DNA of 64,000 nucleotides from Limnothrix sp. FACHB-406 (GTDB taxonomy: Bacteria; Cyanobacteriota; Cyanobacteriia; CACIAM-69d), in the NCBI RefSeq assembly GCF_014698235.1, contig NZ_JACJSP010000005.1:62001-126000 (forward strand). The letters run 5' to 3'. This document shows positions 43,348-51,872 of the stretch, piece after piece. The notes beneath the pieces are model-generated. The model had not been told where the DNA came from and did not search any database. It saw only the letters and a program-made list of their open reading frames with translations. Both the position numbers and the translations under genes were made by a program. How positions within the stretch are numbered: position 1 is the stretch's first letter; each line of letters begins with the position of its first letter.

Positions 43348-43732
43348 GGAATCCAAGAGCGATCCAAGAATGATCCAAGGCTGTCGCTCCTTGGCCATCG
43401 ATCAATCAATCTCTCTGGCGTTTTGGATTTAGCGATCTCTGGATTTGGCGATTTGTTGATTAACTCTCATCCTTCTGGATTGCCAGGGAAAATCCGGAAC
43501 CGCTTGGGGCATTTTTTGAAGGGGCCGGGCGATCGGGCGGGGACGGGATTGCCCAACCACGCTGGCACGGGGATCGATCGCCGCGCCAATTGGGCGAGTG
43601 GAATAGGGGAACTGTGGCGATCGCACCACTGGCCAAGGGCTTCCGGAATTTGGCAATTGCTCAGGGAATCTGAACCCAAGAGACGAGATTCAAATCCAAT
43701 CGCTCCTTTCACACCCCCATCAGAGACAACCT
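43348..43732. other. 385-base gap upstream of the beta-helix gene
   Basis: Between two plus-strand genes. Contains HIP1 words and a pair of GGATTTGGCGATT/GGATTTAGCGATC direct repeats near 43425-43450. No gene recognised; overlapping open frames here are compositional. Promoter of the following secreted protein expected near 43690-43730. Confidence 0.45.
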
Positions 43733-44752
43733 ATGGCTATGCTGCGCCCCCAAGGTATCTACCAATCCCGTTCGGCTCAAACCATTCTGGCTCTGCTGTT
43801 GGCTCTGCCGATGGTGCAAGGTGTTGCAACTCCGCTGATGGCCGCTGAAGCGGTGCGAGCCGCCGGCCCCGAGCCGATCGCCAGCACCCTGCCCAGCAAT
43901 GCCCGCATCTTGCATGTGAACCCTGCCATGGGCGCGGACACGGCCCCCAGCGGTAGCCAGCGGGCCCCCTTCCGCACCATCGCCTACGCCCTCAGCCAAG
44001 CTCAGCCGGGTGATGTGGTGCAGTTGGCCCCGGGAACCTATAGCGCCGCCACGGGTGAAACGTTTCCGCTGATGGTTCCGGAAGGGGTGACTCTGCGGGG
44101 TGACGAAGCCGCCGAGGGCAAAAACACGGTCATTCAAGGGGGCGGTAGCTTCATTAGCCCCAGTTTTGCTCGCCAGAACGCGGCGGTGCGGGTGCAACGC
44201 AACACCGTCCTGAGTGGCATCACCGTCACCAATGGCAACACGCGCGGCACGGGCGTTTGGGTGGAGTCTGCCAACCCAGTGATTCGCCGCAGTGTGTTTA
44301 AGGGCAATCACCGCGATGGCATTTTTGTGACCGGGAACGCTGCGCCGACGATTCAAAACTGCCTGTTCCATGAGAACAAGGGGAATGGCATTGCGCTGAC
44401 GCGGGCGGCCGGTGGGGAAATTCGTGATAACTGGTTCCAAGCAACGGGCTTTGGCCTGGCGATTGGGGGAACGGCCAATCCGTTGGTGGTGAACAACACG
44501 ATCGTCAATAACCAGGATGGCGTGGTGATTTCTGACCAAGCGCGGCCGGTGTTGCGCAATAACTCGATCGAGAACAACGGGCGGGACGGCATTGTGGCGA
44601 TTTTGCGCGCTCGCCCCGATCTGGGAACCAGCGCGGCTCCGGGCAACAACCGGATTATGGGGAATGGTCGCTTTGCGGTGAATAACGCCACAGGGAACGC
44701 CTTCAGCTCGATCGGCAACCAAATGGGCCGTAGTCGTGTCTTTGGCCTCTAG
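43733..44752 (+). CDS. secreted right-handed beta-helix protein (DUF1565-type)
   Basis: A 339-residue exported protein: signal peptide ILALLLALPMVQGVATPLMAAEA (cut near residue 38), then DUF1565-like start ILHVNPAMGADTAPSGSQRAPFRTIAYALSQAQPGDVVQLAPGTY (first part), and repeated parallel beta-helix coils with Asn ladders (NPVIRRSVFKGNHRDGIFV, APTIQNCLFHENKGNGIAL, NPLVVNNTIVNNQDGVVIS, RPVLRNNSIENNGRDGIVA). The fold is used by polysaccharide lyases and surface proteins; catalytic residues are not evident. Probably outer-envelope or extracellular. ATG 43733, with a second ATG two codons later. Confidence 0.88.
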   Translation: MAMLRPQGIYQSRSAQTILALLLALPMVQGVATPLMAAEAVRAAGPEPIASTLPSNARILHVNPAMGADTAPSGSQRAPFRTIAYALSQAQPGDVVQLAPGTYSAATGETFPLMVPEGVTLRGDEAAEGKNTVIQGGGSFISPSFARQNAAVRVQRNTVLSGITVTNGNTRGTGVWVESANPVIRRSVFKGNHRDGIFVTGNAAPTIQNCLFHENKGNGIALTRAAGGEIRDNWFQATGFGLAIGGTANPLVVNNTIVNNQDGVVISDQARPVLRNNSIENNGRDGIVAILRARPDLGTSAAPGNNRIMGNGRFAVNNATGNAFSSIGNQMGRSRVFGL

Positions 44753-44852
44753 GCGATCGCGGCAAGACCGTTAATGCACTGAATATCAGCATTCTGTGCT
44801 CAGGGGGTCTGCACTTAGCATTCGCTTTCGTTGCTTCCTTACACCGAACTGA

Positions 44853-44886
44853 GTCCGTAGCATGGCTGTTGAGGCTGGCTACGGAC
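44853..44886 (+). terminator. hairpin between beta-helix gene and raf1
   Basis: GTCCGTAGC and GCTACGGAC form a perfect 9-bp stem with a 16-base loop, then TTTCTGTG. It lies ~100 bases past the beta-helix stop and 70 bases past the raf1 stop on the other strand, so it can serve both convergent genes. Confidence 0.6.
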
Positions 44887-44955
44887 TTTCTGTGTGAATT
44901 TTTGTGGCGTGTCTTTGTGCAGCAACTGAACAAAATGAGTCGTTGCTAAAAACCG

Positions 44956-46065
44956 CTACTCATCCACTTGCCAGAGTTCTTTGGCGTAGTCCTGATCGAG
45001 ACCCTTCTTGGGCCGCAAGACGAGAATCAGCTTACCCAGGAGCGATCGCTCGGGTTCCGCGTCAAACCATTCAAAGGCTAAGTTCTCGTCACTATCGGCC
45101 ACCGCAAAAAAGGCATCATCCCGCCAGGTGCGATCGGCTCGATCGATCACCAGCATCACTGATTCCGGGCGATCGTCCGGTAGGGCGGCCGGCAACTGTT
45201 CTGGCAAGGCCAACAGGGCGATCGGGTCTTCGGCATTGCGCAAGACCTGCCAATTGGGCAGCGCCACCCAAGCCCCTTCACCCGAAAACCGCACCATGCC
45301 GAAGGGCCCTTCCGACTCAATCAGGGGCACAGCTCGCAAGGCCGCCACAGGCATCGGCAACTGGCCCGCCACCGCCAGCAGGCGCGGCTCTTCTTCGTCG
45401 GAATCAATCCGATAAACCGGCATTCGGGGGGCACTCTTGGGAGCCACCACCGTGAAGTCCATCAACAGCTTTTCCAGTTGGGCCCGAGCTTCCGGCGTTT
45501 GGGCAAACCGCAACCCCTTGGCAATCAGGCGCGATCGACTTTGCAGATCCGTTTGCTGCCGGGCCGATCGCCAACATTGCCAGGCCAGCGCATCCCCCGG
45601 CAATTCCGCAAATCCTTCCGGCTGCTGTTTCAGGTAGGTCAATTCCTTGAAGGCTTTCACCACCTCGCGGGCCTCATCAAAATCCAACCCCCGCTCCACC
45701 ACCAGGGCTGCCGTCGAAAGGCGATCGTCTTCGGACAAAACCCGCATTTCATACAGAATGTCGCTGCCCTTGCGCCCAAAGTGCTCTTGCACCGGCTCCG
45801 GCGCATCCAGTTTCAGCAGGGTTTGGTAAACCTGGGATCCGACAATCACTTGGTTTTGTTGGATTGGCTCAAAGCCCGTGTCTTCAAAGATTTTTTGGGG
45901 CCCCAGACCGCTTTGTTGCAGCTTTTGGCAGGCTTGGCCCCACTCGACCCACGATCCTTCCTTGCGCCGCAGTTGCAACAACAGGCGATCAACCTCCTCT
46001 GGAGCCAGGCCTGCCTTGGCCGCTTGAAAGGGTTGGGAGGGGTTGCGATGAAACGAATCAGTCAT
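44956..46065 (-). CDS. raf1: RuBisCO accumulation factor 1
   Basis: Dedicated assembly chaperone that binds folded RbcL dimers and hands them on for hexadecamer assembly with small subunits (or CcmM) in the carboxysome pathway. 369 residues, full length. Seen: N-terminal helix-turn-helix-like domain (LLLQLRRKEGSWVEWGQACQKLQQ, IFEDTGFEPIQQNQVIVGSQVY), the helical alpha domain (ILYEMRVLSEDDRLSTAALVVER, AREVVKAFKELTYLK), and the C-terminal beta dimerisation domain (MPVYRIDSDEEEPRLLAVAGQLP, ENLAFEWFDAEPERSLLGKLILVLRPKKG). Divergent from ndhA. No rbc genes in the window. Confidence 0.95.
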   Translation of the reverse strand: MTDSFHRNPSQPFQAAKAGLAPEEVDRLLLQLRRKEGSWVEWGQACQKLQQSGLGPQKIFEDTGFEPIQQNQVIVGSQVYQTLLKLDAPEPVQEHFGRKGSDILYEMRVLSEDDRLSTAALVVERGLDFDEAREVVKAFKELTYLKQQPEGFAELPGDALAWQCWRSARQQTDLQSRSRLIAKGLRFAQTPEARAQLEKLLMDFTVVAPKSAPRMPVYRIDSDEEEPRLLAVAGQLPMPVAALRAVPLIESEGPFGMVRFSGEGAWVALPNWQVLRNAEDPIALLALPEQLPAALPDDRPESVMLVIDRADRTWRDDAFFAVADSDENLAFEWFDAEPERSLLGKLILVLRPKKGLDQDYAKELWQVDE

Positions 46066-46400
46066 TCTGGAAACCTACAAGACAAACCTGGCCCCCATGG
46101 GCCCGGTGGCGAGCGTCGGGCGGCCATGGACAGGGCGATCGCGCTGATGCCCATGCTAGGCCAATCGGGCGTATCAGCAGAACCAATCAGCCCTAGCCGA
46201 TCGAAGACGGGGCCCGTTCTCGTACAACGATATACTAGGCACGGAAAGCCCGCTGAACATCTATGCCTAGCCTCTATCACTAGCGTATTTCGGGTGATTT
46301 TGAGCAATTTCTCTTGGAAATTTTGGCTCAACTTCCCCCACTGGCTTGCCGCGATCGCGCGGCCCGGCTTTCCTCCAGACCCGCTCATCGCGCTGAAGCT
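46066..46400. promoter_or_regulatory. divergent promoter region of raf1 and ndhA
   Basis: 335 bases between the two start codons. TATACT at 46231-46236 (in GATATACTAGGC) is a good -10 candidate for the ndh operon on the plus strand, though a clear -35 is not seen. The remainder up to ndhA is open but without family features. Confidence 0.45.
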
Positions 46401-47519
46401 ATGAACCAAGGAATCGACCTCCAAAGCAGCTTCGTGCAAGCGCTCGCCGACTTCGGACTGCCTGGCGATTTCGCCCGCGCCGTGTGGATTCCGCTGCCGC
46501 TGCTCCTGATGCTGATTACTGCCACCGTCGGCGTGCTTGTCGTCGTGTGGCTTGAACGGAAAATTTCCGCCGCTGCCCAACAGCGGATTGGTCCCGAATA
46601 TGCGGGGCCCCTCGGCGTGTTGCAACCGGCCGCCGATGGTCTGAAATTGCTATTTAAAGAAGACATCGTGCCGGCCAAGGCGGATCCTTGGCTGTTCACG
46701 ATCGGGCCGGCGCTGGTGGTGGTTCCCGTCTTTTTGTCTTACATCATTGTGCCCTTTGGCCAAAACGTGAACATCACCGACCTGGGGTTGGGGGTGTTCC
46801 TGTGGATTGCCCTCTCCAGCATTGCCCCGATCGGGCTGTTGATGTCGGGCTATTCGTCCAACAATAAGTACTCCCTGCTGGGGGGCTTGCGGGCCGCTGC
46901 CCAATCGATTAGCTACGAAATTCCCCTGGCCTTGGCCGTGTTGGCGATCGTGATGATGTCCAACTCCCTGAGCACCGTGGACATCGTGGATCAGCAATCG
47001 GGCTACGGCATCCTGGGTTGGAATGTCTGGCGGCAACCGCTGGGCTTCCTAATCTTCTGGATTGCGGCCTTGGCGGAATGCGAACGGTTGCCCTTCGACT
47101 TGCCAGAAGCAGAAGAAGAACTGGTGGCCGGCTACCAAACCGAATATGCCGGGATGCGGTTTGCCCTGTTCTATTTGGGGTCTTACGTGAACCTCACCCT
47201 GTCGGCGCTGCTGGTGGCAGTGTTGTACCTGGGAGGGTGGGAATCGCCCGTCTCGATCGAATGGTTGGCCGGAACCCTGGGCTTGGATCTGAGTGCCGCT
47301 TGGGTGCAAATCATCGCCGCCGCCCTCGGCATCGTGATGGTGCTGTTCAAGACCTATCTGCTGGTGTTCTTGGCGGTGTTGCTGCGCTGGACGGTTCCCC
47401 GGGTGCGGATTGACCAACTGTTGAACCTGGGTTGGAAGTTCCTGCTGCCGGTCGCTCTGGCTAACTTGCTGCTGACGGCGGCCTTGAAACTCAGCTTCCC
47501 GGCCTTTTTCGGCGGCTAA
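46401..47519 (+). CDS. ndhA: NAD(P)H-quinone oxidoreductase subunit 1
   Basis: Membrane subunit H/ND1 of photosynthetic complex I (NDH-1), forming the quinone cavity that receives electrons from ferredoxin for cyclic electron flow and respiration. 372 residues. Seen: [39 protein letters not shown] (start of the family block), [20 protein letters not shown], and the highly conserved [29 protein letters not shown] (core part), eight membrane helices. ATG 46401 agrees with other NdhA proteins; the longer open frame to 46314 is not conserved. First gene of ndhA-ndhI-ndhG-ndhE. Confidence 0.98.
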   Translation: MNQGIDLQSSFVQALADFGLPGDFARAVWIPLPLLLMLITATVGVLVVVWLERKISAAAQQRIGPEYAGPLGVLQPAADGLKLLFKEDIVPAKADPWLFTIGPALVVVPVFLSYIIVPFGQNVNITDLGLGVFLWIALSSIAPIGLLMSGYSSNNKYSLLGGLRAAAQSISYEIPLALAVLAIVMMSNSLSTVDIVDQQSGYGILGWNVWRQPLGFLIFWIAALAECERLPFDLPEAEEELVAGYQTEYAGMRFALFYLGSYVNLTLSALLVAVLYLGGWESPVSIEWLAGTLGLDLSAAWVQIIAAALGIVMVLFKTYLLVFLAVLLRWTVPRVRIDQLLNLGWKFLLPVALANLLLTAALKLSFPAFFGG

Positions 47520-47566
47520 CTGGGCCCAAAACCCCAGCCCCGTCCGCTTTGCTTCGCCCCTTGCAC

Positions 47567-47598
47567 CCGAACCGTTCCGAGATCCCCGAAGGGTTCGG
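47567..47598. other. intercistronic hairpin ndhA-ndhI
   Basis: CCGAACC and GGTTCGG, 7-bp arms with an 18-base loop, 47 bases after ndhA in the 226-base gap before ndhI. No T run, so more likely an mRNA-stability or partial-termination element than a terminator. Confidence 0.45.
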
Positions 47599-47745
47599 AT
47601 GGGGGCGATCGGGAAGCACCGCGCAACCGCAAAACGCGCAACAGCGAAATGATCCGGCGGGCCCGCCGCCCGCCCCAAGGTTGGACTGACTGAACGCGAA
47701 CCAACGTTTGTTACCCGCAATCTTGTTAACAGAGAGGCAAACACC

Positions 47746-48345
47746 ATGCTGAACTTCCTCAAGAAAGTCAGCGACTATGCTGGCGAGGCAGTCCAAGCGG
47801 CCAAATACATCGGCCAAGGCCTGTCGGTGACGTTCGACCACATGCAGCGCCGCCCCGTGACGGTGCAATATCCCTACGAAAAGCTCGTGCCCTCGGAGCG
47901 TTACCGGGGTCGAATTCACTACGAATTTGACAAGTGCATTGCCTGCGAAGTTTGCGTGCGGGTTTGCCCAATTAACCTGCCCGTGGTGGACTACGAATTT
48001 AATAAAGCCACCAAGAAGAAAGAACTGAAGAGCTACAGCATTGATTTCGGGGTTTGCATTTTCTGCGGTAACTGCGTGGAATATTGCCCCACCAATTGCC
48101 TGTCGATGACGGAAGAATATGAACTGGCGAGTTTCGATCGCCACGATTTGAACTTCGACAGCGTGGCCCTGGGTCGTTTGCCCTACAAGGTGACGAACGA
48201 TCCGATGGTTACGCCGCTGCGGGAGTTTGCCTACTTGCCTTCTGGGGTGATTGATCCCCACGACTTGCCCGCCGGATCCCAACGGGCCGGCAGTCGCCCG
48301 GAAGAAATTCTGGCCACCCTGGAAAAGGACAAGCCCGAGTCGTAA
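47746..48345 (+). CDS. ndhI: NAD(P)H-quinone oxidoreductase subunit I (2x 4Fe-4S)
   Basis: Peripheral-arm iron-sulfur subunit of NDH-1 carrying clusters N6a and N6b to the quinone site. 199 residues. Seen: two ferredoxin motifs [12 protein letters not shown] and [12 protein letters not shown] with the expected C-x2-C-x2-C-x3-C spacing and family context ([39 protein letters not shown]). An amphipathic N-terminal helix ([25 protein letters not shown]) docks to the membrane arm. ATG 47746. Second gene of the cluster. Confidence 0.98.
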   Translation: MLNFLKKVSDYAGEAVQAAKYIGQGLSVTFDHMQRRPVTVQYPYEKLVPSERYRGRIHYEFDKCIACEVCVRVCPINLPVVDYEFNKATKKKELKSYSIDFGVCIFCGNCVEYCPTNCLSMTEEYELASFDRHDLNFDSVALGRLPYKVTNDPMVTPLREFAYLPSGVIDPHDLPAGSQRAGSRPEEILATLEKDKPES

Positions 48346-48359
48346 AACCCATCCAGTAG

Positions 48360-48378
48360 GGGCGCAACGCTTGCGCCC
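48360..48378. other. intercistronic hairpin ndhI-ndhG
   Basis: GGGCGCAA-CGC-TTGCGCCC: perfect 8-bp arms with a 3-base loop, 15 bases after the ndhI stop. A strong hairpin without a T run, inside the operon. Confidence 0.6.
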
Positions 48379-48443
48379 TCAGCCTTGGGATAAGTCCAGC
48401 GATCGCGATTGAGAAGTAGGGAAATTACGGAGCGGAGGTAACG

Positions 48444-49043
48444 GTGAATTTAGGCGAAAGCGTACAACTGGGGTCATTCGCAATTTTGGCCCTGATGATG
48501 CTGGGTTCGGCCCTGGGTGTGGTGCTGGCTGGCAACATCGTCTACTCGGCCTTTTTGCTGGGGTTAACCTTCATCAGCATGGCCGGTTTGTATTTGCTGC
48601 TGAATGCGGATTTCGTGGCGGCGGCGCAAATTCTGGTCTATGTGGGCGCGGTGAACGTGCTGATCCTGTTTGGGGTGATGCTCGTGAACAAGCGCGAAGA
48701 CTACGTACCGGCGGCCGGGGCCCTGCTGCGGCAGGTGGTGACGGCGCTGGTTTGTGCGGGGTTATTTGCCCTGTTGGCGGCGGTGGTGCTGACCAGTCCT
48801 TGGCAGTTGGCTACGGATTTCCAAACGGTGGAATCCTCGATCGTCACCTTGGCCAAGCATTTCTTTAGCGATTACCTGTTGCCCTTTGAAGTGGCTTCGG
48901 TGTTGCTGCTGATGGCGATGATTGGGGCGATCGTCCTGGCGCGTCGCGATCTGCTGGTGGATGACCCCACCACGGGCCAACCGACGGAAACGGAATTGGC
49001 GTTGCCGGAGCGGCCGAAAGAATTGGCCGCCACCGATCGCTAG
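48444..49043 (+). CDS. ndhG: NAD(P)H-quinone oxidoreductase subunit 6
   Basis: Membrane subunit J/ND6 of NDH-1, 199 residues with five helices. Seen: the conserved third-helix block GLTFISMAGLYLLLNADFVAAAQILVYVGAVNVLILFGVMLVN (core) that contains the family's pi-bulge region, and LPFEVASVLLLMAMIGAIVLARRD. Starts at GTG 48444, supported by GGAGG seven bases upstream. The last codons and stop are part of a 53-54-bp tandem repeat that fills the gap to ndhE. Confidence 0.97.
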   Translation: MNLGESVQLGSFAILALMMLGSALGVVLAGNIVYSAFLLGLTFISMAGLYLLLNADFVAAAQILVYVGAVNVLILFGVMLVNKREDYVPAAGALLRQVVTALVCAGLFALLAAVVLTSPWQLATDFQTVESSIVTLAKHFFSDYLLPFEVASVLLLMAMIGAIVLARRDLLVDDPTTGQPTETELALPERPKELAATDR

Positions 49044-49190
49044 TTGCCCATCCCCATCAGGCAAGGGCTACCGACTGATTGCTAGTCGATCGCTAGTTGC
49101 CCACTCAAATTAGGCAAGGGGCTGCCGACTGATCGCTAGTCGATCGCTAGTTGCCCACTCAAACTAGACAAGGGGCTTAAGCCCCTTGCC
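49034..49190. repeat. 53/54-bp tandem repeat starting in the last codons of ndhG
   Basis: Two full units and a partial third (49034-49086, 49087-49140, 49141-~49190), each starting CGATCGCTAGTTGCCCA. The first unit contains the ndhG TAG stop. The third ends in a perfect 20-bp palindrome, CAAGGGGCTT/AAGCCCCTTG (49169-49188). Confidence 0.85.
49169..49188. other. CAAGGGG-family palindrome between ndhG and ndhE
   Basis: CAAGGGGCTTAAGCCCCTTG is fully self-complementary, as are the copies at 17503 and 23833. It sits 38 bases before the ndhE ATG, inside the operon, and so could attenuate ndhE transcription or be an mRNA processing site. Confidence 0.6.
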
Positions 49191-49226
49191 CCAGCACTTC
49201 AAGGCAGTTTTCAGCAGGAGCGAGCA

Positions 49227-49532
49227 ATGCAACTGGAATATTTTTTGCTATTAGCGGCGGCGCTATTTTGCACCGGAATTTTTGGCCTGGTCACCAGCCG
49301 AAATGCAATTCGGGTGTTGATGTCGATCGAGCTGATGCTCAACGCTGTGAATTTGAACCTGATGGCCTTTTCTAACTATCTCGATCCCCAAGGGATCAAG
49401 GGTCAGGTGTTCGCGGTGTTTGTGATTACGATCGCGGCGGCCGAAGCGGCTGTGGGTTTGGCGATCGTCCTGTCGATTTACCGCAACCGCGACACGATCG
49501 ACATGGAGCAATTCAACCTTTTGAAGTGGTAA
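49227..49532 (+). CDS. ndhE: NAD(P)H-quinone oxidoreductase subunit 4L
   Basis: Small membrane subunit K/ND4L of NDH-1 with three helices, 101 residues. Seen: [42 protein letters not shown] with the functionally important Glu in the second helix, and [23 protein letters not shown] with the second conserved Glu. AGGAG lies 8 bases before ATG 49227. Last gene of the ndhAIGE cluster. Confidence 0.98.
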   Translation: MQLEYFLLLAAALFCTGIFGLVTSRNAIRVLMSIELMLNAVNLNLMAFSNYLDPQGIKGQVFAVFVITIAAAEAAVGLAIVLSIYRNRDTIDMEQFNLLKW

Positions 49533-49619
49533 ATCCAGTTGGATTGATCACGATTGGTCAGTATTTGCAAGTATTTTCAAGTATTTCAAGGGCTTGCCAA
49601 TACTGGCAAATTCGCAAAG

Positions 49620-49652
49620 CAGCAGGGGCGCGATCGAGTCGTGTCCCTGTTG
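49620..49652. terminator. hairpin between convergent ndhE and rluD-like gene
   Basis: CAGCAGGG and CCCTGTTG pair over 8 positions (one G-U) around a 17-base loop, followed on the plus strand by TTGTATGG. Position between two stops fits a shared terminator. Confidence 0.5.
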
Positions 49653-49680
49653 TTGTATGGAGCATGACCTCAGCAGAACT

Positions 49681-50667
49681 CTAAAACACCGGCCCCGATC
49701 GACGACGCAGCACCTCCAGCAGCGTTTGGAAATGTTCCGGTAAGGGCGCTTCCGTATCAATCCATTCGTAGTTCAAGGGATGCTGAAACCGGAGTTTCCA
49801 AGCATGGAGCGCCTGCCCCGGTAAATTCACCCCAATGCTGCGGCCCGAGCCATAGACCGGATCCCCGACGATCGGGTGGCCCAGTTCGGCACTGTGGACA
49901 CGGATTTGGTGGGTGCGACCCGTTTGCAGCTCAAAGCGAATTAGGGTGTAGTTGCCCAAGCGTTCTTCGATGAACCAATGGGTAATCGCCTTGCGACCGC
50001 CTTTTTCAACGGGGACGATCGCCTGTTTTTTGCGATCGACCGGATGCCGCCCGATCGGCAGATCCACCACCCCCCGATCATCCCGAGGCGCACCATAGAC
50101 AATCCCCAAATAGGTGCGTTGGGCCACCTTGTAGCGCAACTGGGCTTGTAGATGTTGGTTCGCCAAGTCGGTTTTGGCAAACATAATTGCGCCCGTGGTG
50201 TCCCGATCGAGCCGATGCACCACCCCCGGCCGCTGCACGCCATTAATCGACGGCATTTCCATCCCCGGCAGGGTTTTGCAGTGGGCCAAGAGCGCATTCA
50301 CCATCGTGCCGTCCGGATGCCCCGGAGCCGGATGCACCACCATGCCCGCTGGTTTGTTAATCACAATCACCTGCGAGTCTTCATACAAAATATCCAGCGG
50401 GATCGCCTGGGGTTCCAAGCTCAGGGGTCGATCGGGCGGAATGGTCACCACAATACGATCGCCCGATTTCACCTCCCCATGCTTGTTGGTGCAGGGCGCA
50501 TCATTCACCTGCACTTGGCCCGCTTCAATCAGCTTTTGAAAGCGCGATCGAGACAAATTGGGCCACTGAGCCGCCAGGAAGCGATCGAGCCGCTCCGAGC
50601 GATCGGCTGTGCAAGCATAGGTCGCCAAGTTGCTTTCGTCCGCCGCTTCCAGCTCCGTGAGATCCAT
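49681..50667 (-). CDS. RluD-like 23S rRNA pseudouridine synthase
   Basis: A 328-residue RNA-modifying enzyme with an N-terminal S4 RNA-binding domain (RLDRFLAAQWPNLSRSRFQKLIEAGQVQVNDA) and an RluA/RluD catalytic domain. Seen: catalytic Asp in GVVHRLDRDTTGAI, IVINKPAGMVVHPAPGH, and the C-terminal block LQTGRTHQIRVHSAELGHPIVGDPVYG. RluD in E. coli makes pseudouridines in helix 69 of 23S rRNA. ATG 50667 is used. The frame is open up to a TTG at 50826; that stretch encodes a DPSLDPLLDPSADP repeat and is not conserved, so its translation is doubtful. Confidence 0.93.
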   Translation of the reverse strand: MDLTELEAADESNLATYACTADRSERLDRFLAAQWPNLSRSRFQKLIEAGQVQVNDAPCTNKHGEVKSGDRIVVTIPPDRPLSLEPQAIPLDILYEDSQVIVINKPAGMVVHPAPGHPDGTMVNALLAHCKTLPGMEMPSINGVQRPGVVHRLDRDTTGAIMFAKTDLANQHLQAQLRYKVAQRTYLGIVYGAPRDDRGVVDLPIGRHPVDRKKQAIVPVEKGGRKAITHWFIEERLGNYTLIRFELQTGRTHQIRVHSAELGHPIVGDPVYGSGRSIGVNLPGQALHAWKLRFQHPLNYEWIDTEAPLPEHFQTLLEVLRRRSGPVF

Positions 50668-51020
50668 TCCAGGGTCTGCCGACGGATCGAGCAACGGATC
50701 GAGCGATGGGTCTCGCGCTGGATTTCGCGATAAATCCAGGGAATGATCCTTTTCGTCCGTTTCGTCCGTCCAAGGTTCACTCACCGGACTCGGAACGGGG
50801 GATGATGATTCTGATGGGCAGCCCAATGGTTCAACTCCGCAGCGCGATCGCGCTTGGCATTCTACTGCAAACGGTTGATCAAACAGTTTGCAAATCTATT
50901 TTTGGGTGATTGCCAGGTCATGACTGAGCCTGACATTTAACTCAACTTCTGAGCCATTGCCAGACGATTACTGAGCCTGAAGCTCAACTTAACTTTCAAC
51001 CTGACTTTTTGAGATTTCCC

Positions 51021-51710
51021 ATGCGCCGTTCTGCTAAATCTTTTTCTCTCAATCGATTGGTACGTTGGATGATTCGGGCCAGCTATCACGATCGGGAATT
51101 TTTGAAACTGGCCGATGGCATTGAAGGGATCATCTCTCGGGCCCTGTCCCTAGCCACGATCATGGTGATCATCGTGGCAACCGTGGATTTAATTCTGTTG
51201 CTTTCTGGGCAATTATTCCGATCGCCCCTAGGCTTTTTCAACTCATCTCTGCAAGAGATCTTTGGCTCACTGCTCAGTATCCTCATTGCCCTAGAAATTC
51301 TAGAAAACATCACCGCCTATTTGCGCAAACATGTGGTGCAAGTGGAGTTGGTGGTGGCGACTTCTCTCACCGCCGTCGCCCGAAAAATCATCATTCTGGA
51401 TCTATCCAAAATTGACGGTCTAGAGCTAATTGGGCTGGGGTTGGCCATCGTGGCCCTTTCCGCCAGCTATTGGCTCATTCGACAGGCCAACCAGCAACCG
51501 CCATCCATTAATCCCTATCATTCCAGCGATCACGATCCTGACGAATCCTCAGATCACGAAACGGATCGCCTACCCATCACAAATCGCCCCGCGCCGGCCG
51601 CCATGGTGGTAGATCAGATGGTTGCGGATCCGGTGACTCCCGACTTGGGCCCCGACGCACGGCCCGATCGCCCCGCAGACCCCTCCAGTCCGCCGCCGCC
51701 TCAGGTCTAA
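51021..51710 (+). CDS. PsiE-like phosphate-starvation-inducible family membrane protein
   Basis: A 229-residue membrane protein. Residues ~40-160 hold four helices with the PsiE family pattern (TIMVIIVATVDLILLLSG, SLLSILIALEILENITAYLRKHVVQVELVVATSLTAVARKIIILDL in its first part, IGLGLAIVALSASYWLI). The last ~70 residues are a Pro/Asp/His-rich tail (NPYHSSDHDPDESSDHETD) of low complexity that is probably cytosolic and disordered. Function unknown. ATG 51021; a TTG 12 bases upstream is possible. Separated from ffh by 162 bases on the same strand. Confidence 0.82.
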   Translation: MRRSAKSFSLNRLVRWMIRASYHDREFLKLADGIEGIISRALSLATIMVIIVATVDLILLLSGQLFRSPLGFFNSSLQEIFGSLLSILIALEILENITAYLRKHVVQVELVVATSLTAVARKIIILDLSKIDGLELIGLGLAIVALSASYWLIRQANQQPPSINPYHSSDHDPDESSDHETDRLPITNRPAPAAMVVDQMVADPVTPDLGPDARPDRPADPSSPPPPQV

Positions 51711-51872
51711 GGAGGCGTTCGATCGGTCGTGCCGGCCGCGAGCGATCGCCCACCGCGCTATCATCAATACGCATTAAATCCCTCGCTGAAAAACTCCGCG
51801 CCGATCGGGGCAGGTCTTGCCCATCTCCCGACCCGGCGCGATCGACCCGACTCACCCGAACGCGCCCTGCCC

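Noticed and set aside
50668-50826. N-terminal extension of the RluD-like protein with DPSLDP repeats
   Set aside because: Begins with TTG, is repetitive at DNA level (ACGGATCGAGC units) and not conserved; the ATG at 50667 was used.
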